From: Phoronis australis
Lineage: Eukaryota; Phoronida; Phoronidae
NCBI GenBank assembly: GCA_002633005.1
Contig: NMRA01001063.1
Location: 1,520-50,301, forward strand
Reading direction: 5' to 3'
Length of the DNA: 48,782 nucleotides
The position numbers were made by a program, and so were the translations under genes. The notes beneath the pieces are model-generated. The model had not been told where the DNA came from. It did no database searches and saw nothing but the letters and a program-made list of their open reading frames with translations. This document shows positions 39,926 to 48,782 of the stretch, piece after piece. How positions within the stretch are numbered: position 1 is the stretch's first letter; the number at the start of each line of letters is the position of its first letter.

Positions 39926-42403
39926 GAGAATTGAACATAATTCAGAAATTCAGCACCTGATATGCCTGATTACGGACTACGTCGTAGTGTTTTTTCTTTC
40001 TGTGCTTTTTCAGTTTGCCATTTGTTTTTAAATACACTGATAATTATTTATTCTCGAATCTTGTGCATAGCAGATTCTTATCCAGCTAGCTACAATTGAA
40101 AACATACAATAAGATAATCGATTCCGTCTCTGAATGTCATTTCCCCATAATGTGTACCAAATTGAAAAGTTTTCACCAATAGTATAAAGCCTTTCTTCTG
40201 AAAGGAAAATTTAATGTCACTCATCTTTTGGCTTTCATTTCACTGGGATCTAGTTTCAATGGCCTATAGAAGCGCTTGTAAAAAAGGTCCAGTTTCAACA
40301 CGTGGCTTTCTTTCATGTAACCTCATTCAGCCTCAATAGCATCCACAATTAGACCCTTGAAGGTAAACACAGCAGCATATCACTTGAATCGTTTTGAGCC
40401 CAAAATCAGACCCTGAACTAGACCAGAGTGTCGCTAAGTCTTCTTCAGCTTCAGTCCCTCATGTTTCTTCCAGGAAAGGAAATAAGCTATTGTCCACACA
40501 TGACGCATTGCCTATGGAAGGGCATCCTGACCAACAAGGCTTATTTGTGTAGCAGTCAGATATAGTACACAGACATTCCACTGGCACATTGTCTTATGGT
40601 AACTTAGTTCTGCGATTCAGCGATTCACATTTCTCCAGGGCCACTGACTTGTACATTGTGCCATACAGCACTGCTGGTGTTTGGAGGTGCTGTGGGAAGA
40701 CAACGGAGTAACAAAGCTTGTCTATGATACAGCTTGAAGTGGCCTTAAAATGTCACTGAACCTGGAACAAATATTGAAATATGAATAATTAAGTACTCGA
40801 GATTGGATCAAAAATGTTATCCCTGTTTTTCAAAAATATATGGTGACTGCTCTACAGTTTCACATAAAATTAAATAATTACTATTTTCAGAAACCAAGGG
40901 TGTATATAATAAGTATTGCATAAAACTGTGACTTTATTTTTATTCCTAGCCATAACAATTCTTTAAACGCATCATTTTTCTGCAAAATATACAAGTTTTT
41001 GAGACAACCTCAAACCTTTGTTACCCATTTTCAAGCCTTTTTAATTTTGATACTTTCAGCAATTTTAAACTCAGATTTCAGGTTCATGGATCTGTCAAGC
41101 ATACTTCTAGTCTAAGGTTAAGGGAACTGTTTCTCAGATTTTTAATTTTTCTTCTAATAGAAGATATGAAGACTTGGGTCATTTAAAAATGATGGATAAT
41201 CTTTCTGTTGTTTAAGAGTAATTACAAATCGTAAGGCACCATCAAAAATGCAATTTTCACAAAAATGGCAGTCATTTGAATTTATAACGACTTGCAACAT
41301 TTCAAGGCATGAGTTAAGACTATTCAGTCACTGTGAATTCAAAAAATGTAATATATTTTCATGGGTTTACAATTGATACAAGAAGCAAAACAGTTTCATG
41401 AAATCAACTGAAGGGACTTTATGAAGGTTAAGAATTACCTCACCATGCTCTTTTCCCCAAACATGTATACCTGTTATTTCCACACATTCAGTTGTACCAA
41501 ATATTACAACCCCAACCCCCTATGCCAATCCCTCGCTAAGGACCTGAATAAGTAAATTAACAAAATGACTCACATACCTTTCTTTAAAAATAGCTGGTCC
41601 TTTTCAAAGGCTTTGTTCGTTGTCTCCAATATTGAAAGTAGGCTTTGACAACAGATCTGCACTGGATGGGAAGATCTTGTTGGTTAGCTGTAGTCAAATG
41701 CTAAAAACCAATTTTGTCCATTCAGGCACGGTGCAGAAGCGATGCATATCTCCTCCGAACGGTATAAGCCCTCAAACCTAAAAACCAAAGGTTACGTGAA
41801 AACAGACGTGATAGATTTCCATTTCAACGTGTAATAGATTTCCAGAAGACATATGACAGGGAGTAAACAAATAGTCTAATGCAATGGATATTTGTCACTC
41901 ATGTACCCTTTGCCATTGGGCTTGGATTGTAATCTTAACTCATTAACCTGTATCGAGTTGACAGCATAAACATTCAGCATTGCTTGATGTAACTGTCACT
42001 GATAAACTGTTAGAAATTATTCCAAACAAAAATAATGCTTTGATGTACGAAAAGATCCCGATTGTTGCGTCAAGTATCGTATCACATATCACAACAAACA
42101 AAGATTAACCAGACTGGCGACTGACTGCCGCGAAGTTGACATCGGCGAGTACCTCAGTTAACAGGCATCGGTAGAATAATCATGGAATAATCCTTAAAAT
42201 AAGCACAAGCCTTACCTTTGTATGAGGTCGTGCTTACTTCCTTTCATAGAGCACCCTTTTTACGCAATCGCAGGTTCAGTTGGCACGACTGCAAGCCATT
42301 TCACCATGTATTTAAAGGGCTCGCGAAATCGAGGCTGTTAATCTATCACTACTAGTACACGCCCGCCCTCTAGTTATTGTAGATTTTCCGAATAGCCCCA
42401 TTG
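39926..42403. other. Long non-coding part of the nested element
   Basis: No frame over 60 residues on either strand. On minus, a TTTAAATA box near the right TIR precedes an ATG at 42306 followed by 14 codons and a stop. A second, minus-strand transcript unit is possible but not supported by any long exon. Confidence 0.35.
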
Positions 42404-43056
42404 TTGTCAACGTGATTCAGCTTAATAAAGTGATACCTAATTATTTATTGTCGCTTTTAATAATAGACTATGAGGTGAGAGCACCATCGTTCGCCAGTTT
42501 TTCTCGTAACGAGACAGAACACATGTTTATTTCCGGACTAACAATACAGGTCTTCGTTCTTAAACAACTTGAGGCTGTTGTTACGCGGTCATCTGATATT
42601 CAAGTTTTTACGCCCAGTCGGTGCTCCTTAATCATGCTCTTGAATATTTGGAAATTGTCTAAGCCCCTGTAAACACACCACACATTTTCGTATACGACTT
42701 TTCGTATGCCAAAAAGGTGTGTGTAAGCAGATGTTCCAAGAAAAATTTTTGTTGGTGGCGTGACTCAAACCTAGATGTGCACAATATGGTTTCACGAAAC
42801 TTATGTGCCAAGTTCATGTGACGAAATCGAGAAGGGTTTTTGATTATCTTAAGAAAAACTCCAGAGACATGTTAAGTGCCAGAAACTTACCAGGATGTAT
42901 GGAAATTTCACTATTTGGCTACAAAAAGAAAAAAATTTCTTACACGGGAGGGGAAACCCCCCTCCCGACCTCCCCCTGCTCGGCGCCACGCGCCTAGGAT
43001 TCGACCTTGGCGGGAATCCTAAACCCCCCCTTGCTGAAAACGTAGATCCGCCACTG

Positions 43057-44039
43057 ATCTCTTTTACAGCGCAAAAACACTCAGAAAAGTAACACACTAC
43101 ACGTGAAAGCTGAACCTTTGTAGAGTACATATCTATTAAAACATTCGTGGACAGCGACTTGTGTGTCCTGCATGTTTTGATTCAAACCACCCGCTTTGCT
43201 GATATCGGTCGGCCTGTACGCCATTACTGTCACACTCCCATTAAAAAACCAACAAAGTTCTAAAGATTTATGAGTAACAAAAAACGATGTCAACAAGGCC
43301 TTTTAGATTTTTCAAAGCTCGAAATCTGAATTACATTAAAATTCTTGCGGCTAGTGCTCAGAACTCTACAATTAAAGCTGAAATTACGGACTCGAAACGA
43401 TGGCAATTGTCGGTCCTGTAATGTCTGCTTGACATTTAGTAACGTAAAGTGGTTCCGAAAAAAATAAGAACTTAAATTAACAAGAGGCAAGCCTAAAATC
43501 ATACTTGATTGAATGGTTATGCTAACCATACCTTTTAAGTACCGAAGACCCACGGGGAGCACTGATCCTGCAAAGGTGAAAATCTTCCGGGTGGTAATTT
43601 TTCTGCTGCTCATTAGATGGCGCACTTGTTTACCGAGTCGGAAAAATGAACCTTCTGTTGAACAAGTTGTACTGATTACGCAGTGCCAAGTCAATATTTT
43701 AGGGCGCGCCCAAGCGTGTACCTTTGAGATATCCTACATTTTTGGCTAACTATTCAATGCACGGGAAACGTATATTGGCTATTGCTATTTCTATAGGATT
43801 GTTTTTGCCAACCTCCACACAACAGTTCTCAGTTGAAGCAACGTTTCAGCCAGTCGTATTTACATTCATCACATGGACTTGCATTTTAGTGATGACGATT
43901 GCCAAGTAAAGGACTGAAACGTAGATTCGATGAAGCACTGCGGGTTCAGGTGAGAATGGACCAGAAGATTCCAACTGTGATTATTGAACATCCCTAACAC
44001 AATACGAATTCGAGATGTACATAAAAATATACTACACAG
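43057..44039. other. Intronic DNA between hAT copy 2 and exon 10
   Basis: A 134-residue minus-strand frame (43290-43694) and shorter ones have no recognised domain. Confidence 0.3.
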
Positions 44040-44159
44040 GGCTAGGAATGTCATTGGTTAATCTGGGCATCAGATGTAAACCACTAGCAGATCCAGAATT
44101 TCAAAAGGGTCAATTGCAGTGGTGCTATGAATTTGAAATACAGACACATATTATTTTAC
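44040..44159 (+). CDS. Probable exon 10 of secreted coiled-coil gene
   Basis: A 120-nt, phase 1-1 segment between ACTACACAG and TTAC|GTAAGG. It encodes LGMSLVNLGIRCKPLADPEF, then QKGQLQWCYEFEIQ and THIIL, a coding-like mix with two cysteines. It joins exon 9 in frame (CGA G + GG). The acceptor lacks a strong pyrimidine tract, which is the main weakness. Confidence 0.4.
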
Positions 44160-45308
44160 GTAAGGTATCGGAGAACTTAAGTGTTTTATTGTCTAATACT
44201 CATGGAAACTCTGACTTGCAACACATAGAAAAACACACCATTGCAGTATTTATTACACATTAAATTTATACAACACAGCCTTTGGTCATGGTTGACATCG
44301 AGCTATGGATAGGACACTTTAGTTTCCCACCTATAAATTGATTATAGTGCATATGGGTATTATACAAGTGTAGGTGTTAAACCTGGTTGTGAACGAAGTT
44401 TTGGGTATCGAAATCTGATCAAAAGAAGCAAAAATGAAACCATAGTATACAACACACTGCAGTTTTTTGCCAACATCATACAAAAACAGGAAAAAAGGAA
44501 AGTGCCCAAGATTGCATCCCCGGCTGTATGCTTCCAGGGATGATAATAATATGTACAGCCTTTTTTCGCTCAGGGTGCAAATTTAGATTTTTTATGTTAT
44601 GCAATCATATTGACAGAATTCCTCCACCTTTGCAGATATTTGTATGATGATCTTGTTTTAGCACCGGTACTTATGACATTTACACATTTTAAGGTAGGGG
44701 TATACACTGGCCAAATCTCTAGGTTCCTAACTAAAATGAGTAAAAACTTGAAAGCAGTTTTAACTGGTTAGACTCTGAAAGTGACAAAAATCAGGAAAAA
44801 AAGTTTTTTTTGTAATTCGTTTTTTTAAATCGTATTTTTTCAAAAAATTCAACTTTACCTCGAATTTTTTTTAAAATGCACAGAGATTCTACTTATCAAT
44901 ACCAAATAAATGTACAAAATCATTATGATCTTGATTTTGCGGCATTCTGTGCGTGTGAGTTGGGGCAAGCCCGTCACTTTTTGTCATTTGGTAACTTTCC
45001 GTCTGATAACTAAAAATCTGGTCCATGTATCAAAAAACCCTGACACGCGATTTTACTTCAGTCCTAGAGGATTTCAAATTTGCAAATTTTGTAAAAATTG
45101 ACCCACGTGTTGCGGAAAAATAGGCCCGAGAATCTTGTCACTATCCTGAAATCACGAGCCGAGAAAAACGGCTTTGAAATTAAGCGGTCATCGATTGCCA
45201 CTTGAGATCAAATTTCGTTCAGAATGCGTGGTTATTATGTTCCAATTTTTGTTGAAGTACTAGAAATAAAGCTGATATTTACTTCATGTTTAGAAAATTT
45301 GACATACC
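44160..45308. other. Intronic DNA without recognised features
   Basis: AT-rich sequence with short frames only. Homopolymer-rich around 44800-44880. Confidence 0.35.
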
Positions 45309-45695
45309 TGTTATGTATGTTGACCGATAGATGTCACCATAGGTAGTAGTTCCTGACAATACAGTCTAAGAAAGAAACCACGTTGTTTATGTCTCCGTAA
45401 AATGTGGTAACAAACGTGACAATACCTGTTTGTTTACAGCGTAATTTTAATCATTTCTCGAACTTGTGAAGCACGACAAACGACCAAAACAAATATGGCG
45501 GAGCATAGCGTTGATCTATTGTCTACCACACATGTGTCGATTGCCGATTCATCTAACTCGATCAGTGTAGTAAATGACTCTCTAACTATATTACACAGAC
45601 CTATTTATTAGTATTCCAATATTATCATCAACCAATATATGTGCTATATCAAATCGCTGCGTTACTGTCTACATAACAATATTGGCGACGAGGAT
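45309..45695 (+). mobile_element. LTR and primer-binding site of a truncated LTR retrotransposon
   Basis: A 370-bp stretch begins TGTTATGTA and ends TACATAACA at 45678, a perfect 9-bp inverted terminal match obeying TG...CA. It is followed after four bases by TTGGCGACGAGGAT, the kind of TGG-initiated primer-binding site seen after the 5' LTR of Ty3/gypsy elements. Internal genes and the 3' LTR are not found, so only the 5' end remains. Confidence 0.65.
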
Positions 45696-47870
45696 AAAGA
45701 ACTACTTTCATAGTAATGGTTATTACCAGAGACCGTAGAAAATCCTGGATATGACCCTGTTGGGTCGATATTTGGGACAGTTTCATGTAAATGGGCACAG
45801 ACACAACTGCTTGAATCTAGAACGTCTTTAAGATGTGAATTTTCGAAAGAAAGATCTACTAATTTCTCCATTTTATTTTAATACAAAATTTGTGTGTTAA
45901 AAGCTTACATAATTAATTGTTAATTAATTGATATTAACACCTGGAATATTGGGGGAAGAAAGCCCCCAACCTTTCAATTGGTTAAGGGGCACCCCCCACT
46001 CCTATCTCTTCTTCAGCAGATCCATTTGATGTTTATTACATTCCTGACCCCCTTGGACAAAATTCTACAGGTTCGGTACCTGCACATTCTCCAATAACCT
46101 ACTTTCATCTGCTCAGCTCTTATTACTGAGTCTCCCTCTTGCTTATGATTATTTCTCGTAATTTATATTACCTTTGCTGCCCAGTTTTTTTTCTTGGTTT
46201 ACTCTATATTTTGCCTATGTGTATTTTTCCATTAGAGTGCTCGTGTTTTTTGTTTTCAATATTTTAAACAAAGACACTTCACTGACAATTTTGAATTTGA
46301 CAAACTAAGATTGGCCATAGTGAATGCCTTGCGTTCTTCGTTGGCCCACACACACCCGCTAGGTGTCGCCACGGTCCATGACACAATAATGGCGGCGGCC
46401 TTGGTGAATAGTCTTGTTAGCGTCTTTGTTATTACGTGCCTGTACTGAATGGACTTTGGGATAAGAAAATATCACTGAGCAAATAGCGACGCTTGGGTGA
46501 GATTCTCAAGTTACCAATGTTTCCCACATTGCTTTCCTCTAAAATCGTAGAATATCATGAGTTTTAATTCAGGGATACGTTTGAATCTATGCTCTAGAAA
46601 AAATTTGTTATGTTGAACAATGGGTCATTTCTCTAATTGTTTGCATGGGTTACGGCCAGTGGCAAGTTAAAAAATCCTCTGGGTGTGACAGCCTAGTTAC
46701 TCCACGGCGCGTTCCCAGCACACTGATAAGCACGGTTTATCTGCAAAGACTCTACTCTGACGGCATGTAGTTGTCCATGTGTCGCGCGCGCGGCTTGTCT
46801 TCACAGCGCGTGCATGCACTCTCACCGAATCGTGCAACACCACCCACGTCGACGCTCAGCGTCCTCTCGCAATTAGACACCTCACCTTACCGACTTACAC
46901 GCACAATTTCTACACTGACTCCTCAAGCTGAGTGCAGTGATGGCTTCGATAGAACTATAGACAAACAGGCTCAGGCTCGGAACAGGAGCTAGTTCACCAT
47001 TTCACCACCAACTTTCTGGTCAAAAATAGAATTATTTTATTCTTGGTCTTGCAACAACATCAATATCAGCTGGTACAGCACTCTCGATTGCCCGGTTACG
47101 CAATGTTTGTTGGCAGGAATAGATTAGAGCTAGTGTCCTTGTATGAGCTCCGCCCCAGTTGTCAGTCACTGAGCTGGTGAGCACTCAAGCCATATGACTT
47201 ACTGAGGCTTGGTCAAATAAAGCTAAAGAAACAACTTTGGATTTTCAGAATGATTTCATTTTTCCTCAATATACTGTGCATCAAGAATTAAAGATGTGGA
47301 TGACACAAAAATGTAAAAAAACTGTCAAAATTAATTTTTTTTTTGTGTATCCACCTACCTTAAAGTATGAAAAAATGTTAATTAACGGCCAAAGTAATCC
47401 TTGATATAGCTGAAAATAGCCAGAAATCCATCGTTATTTTGTTTCACTGAAACATTACATGTTTTTAATACACATGGCGTTTAATCAAATCACACATTTA
47501 ATTGAAATTAATGTTTTTTCATGATTCTAACATGTATTTCCCCAAGCTGAAAAATTGAAAATTAGATGTAGTTGGGTGTAGTTTGCTCATCATAGACAAC
47601 ACCTAACCCGAGCATCATGTAGTGAAAGTATGTGGGTAAAGGACACTTCGCAAGACAATTTGTCAATGAAGTGTCCGGCATAAGTGTCTCTGTCGCACTT
47701 GAGTTCAAAAAACGGTGTTAAAATTCAGTTATCCACGAAGTGGCAAACATAGAACAAAAATAATTGAATTTGTAAACGTAATAAACTAATTCGTGTAACG
47801 AAACTTCCGTTGATATCGTCTTGCTAAACATAAATCAGTGATCATGGATTGCCGTTGGCCGGCGTAGCAG
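45696..47870. other. DNA after the LTR remnant, no confident gene
   Basis: A 69-residue minus-strand frame (45662-45871) begins inside the LTR/PBS region. At 46390 an ATG opens 19 codons resembling a signal peptide (MAAALVNSLVSVFVITCLY) before a stop. It could be a first exon of an unseen gene, but no donor fits clearly. Otherwise nothing recognised. Confidence 0.3.
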
Positions 47871-48088
47871 ACGATGCAATAATCCAGTCCATGCAGACGA
47901 ATCTGAGATGGTTAACAATTCAATATCGTCGTTTTGGCGCAAGGCTATGGTTGATTAAACAGTTGGATGTCACGCCCTGCAGTATGATTTACAATATCTT
48001 TTGTAAACTCGGACACAATAAAATGAATGAAGCAGAAATCTTACTGTATCTTACTTCATTAGCGAGCTATGGCGCATTCCCATTTTAG
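47871..48088 (+). CDS. Probable terminal exon of secreted coiled-coil gene
   Basis: A frame with strongly coding-like content from about 47870 to TAG at 48086-48088. It reads DDAIIQSMQTNLRWLTIQYR, then RFGARLWLIKQLDVTPC and helices to ASYGAFPF. A phase-1 acceptor at CGTAGCAG|AC fits exon 10, giving a complete 360-codon frame with exons 1-10. AG at 47866 is an alternative acceptor. The pyrimidine tract is weak, and the segment could instead be the last exon of a different gene. It has two cysteines and no recognised domain. Confidence 0.4.
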
Positions 48089-48782
48089 AATATACATATC
48101 GAAGTCGTTGCCTGGTCCCCAGCTGTATTAAGTATTTGTGCATTGTCGGATAACCAGGCAGAGACGAGGTACGGAAGGGGATTGGGGATTGAATGGTTGT
48201 TTAACTTGGGAACAAATCAAGATCCCATTGTAAATTTTTTTACTTTCGATCCACAAAAGGCGAAACGTGCAGCGTGACTTGTACTTATTCATTATTAGGC
48301 CTACTAGCGATCATTTTTACTTACGATTCATTTTACTAGCGATTTTTGCGTGGCGGTGAAGTTTCCCCGTCAGGATTAGGTTTGTGGCGGTCCATTTGAG
48401 CATGTCGTGAACACGTCCACTAAAACAAGAAACTCTAGGAACACCGCATTTATCCACCTTCACTCTGATCAGGCTTCTATTGTGAGTCAGCATGCGTGAA
48501 TAATTGGCTGATAAGCCACCTCTGGAACTACTTTTGGCTGAATGGATGACCAGGCCATAAAATGATAATTAGCCAAGACCAGTTACTATAATGCAACAAA
48601 GAATAATGTCTTGCATCACCTAGCCTTGGTGGAAAGCTGTATACTGCATTGGCTCAAACAAACGCTTAGAAAAATTCATTTCACGGGGAGGGGACGCTTA
48701 TTGTAGTGAGCCTACGGCAGTTGAAACCCGGTTTCCCAAACGGGTAAAATCGGAAGCTAGGATTCATCAAATTTACGCTCTG
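48089..48782. other. Downstream sequence, nothing recognised
   Basis: No frame over 60 residues, no AATAAA close to the stop at 48088, and no repeat structure identified. Confidence 0.35.

Larger units (their letters stand above)
38865..42403. mobile_element. 3.5-kb inverted-repeat element nested in hAT copy 2
   Basis: Begins CAATGGGGCTATTCGGA and ends with its exact inverse (17 of 17). A second matching block (TGTACTAGTGGTGAT against TGTACTAGTAGTGAT) lies about 50 bp in, giving an imperfect TIR of about 65-70 bp. It splits hAT copy 2 exactly where the hAT halves should join, which supports insertion as a unit. Flanks share only TT, so the superfamily is not assigned. It carries a small two-exon gene starting 157 bp inside the left end. 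Beyond 39925 there are 2.4 kb with no frame over 60 residues. Confidence 0.65.
37711..43056 (-). mobile_element. hAT-type transposon, copy 2, inverted and interrupted
   Basis: Ends CAGTGGCGGATCTACG (37711) and the inverted CGTAGATCCGCCACTG (43056) match the termini of copy 1 at 23014. 37711-38240 is the inverse of 23703-24855, minus about 560 bp. 42600-43056 is the inverse of 23014-23474. The flanks share ATCTC directly adjacent on both sides, shorter than the expected 8 bp, so the duplication has decayed. Removing the insertion 38865-42403 leaves about 1.81 kb, the same size as copy 1. It includes fragments of small unrecognised frames but no transposase. Confidence 0.75.

Noticed and set aside
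1-48782. CRISPR arrays, bacterial operons, rRNA or tRNA genes.
   Set aside because: None seen. The repeats are tandem satellites without spacers, and gene structure is intron-rich eukaryotic.

Overview
The window is animal (metazoan) nuclear DNA, most likely from a marine invertebrate; the species cannot be fixed from the sequence. The evidence is a TTAGGG-type hexamer satellite, widely spaced small exons with GTAAGT/CAG splice junctions, and a dense mix of animal transposons: hAT, a TTAA-target element with a THAP gene, a Penelope-like element with hammerhead-ribozyme boxes, and LTR elements. No bacterial-style operons, rRNA, tRNA or CRISPR arrays were seen. There are two runs of N, at 10032-10177 and 23475-23703.

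Region 1 (1-15410) is a satellite domain. Arrays of a 10-bp monomer (CTCCACTGGC, changing to CTCCAGTGGC from about 6.7 kb) alternate with blocks of degenerate TTAGGG. The hexamer blocks are related copies of one another, so this is a composite higher-order repeat rather than chance juxtaposition. A 780-bp solo LTR (8734-9513) and about 1.5 kb of non-satellite DNA (12471-13990) interrupt it. All long open frames here are repeat artefacts.

Region 2 (about 16.8-48.1 kb) appears to hold one large plus-strand gene that I assembled exon by exon from splice signals and reading phase. It has a CRE and TATA promoter at 16778-16804, a signal-peptide exon at 16897, two 21-nt microexons that each encode one leucine heptad, and further in-frame exons at 25.8, 26.1, 26.7, 31.3 and 31.9 kb. 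Probable distal exons lie at 44.0 and 47.9 kb. The 11 pieces give one open frame of 360 codons including the stop. The family is not recognised; a secreted, partly coiled-coil protein is inferred.

The introns are crowded with other units. These are a hAT element (23014-24855, 8-bp target duplication), a TTAA-flanked element (26973-28627), a Penelope-like element with GIY-YIG endonuclease remains and hammerhead boxes (about 29290-30625), and a TTAA-flanked element (32461-34154). That last element carries a frameshifted THAP gene facing a P2X7-ballast-like gene. Then come an antisense intronless gene (35288-36154) and an inverted second hAT copy (37711-43056). The hAT copy is split by a 3.5-kb inverted-repeat element (38865-42403) with its own small spliced gene. 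An LTR plus primer-binding-site remnant lies at 45309-45695.

The most interesting items are the THAP/P2X7-like convergent transposon, the heptad microexons, the nested unknown element carrying a spliced gene, and the composite telomere-like satellite.
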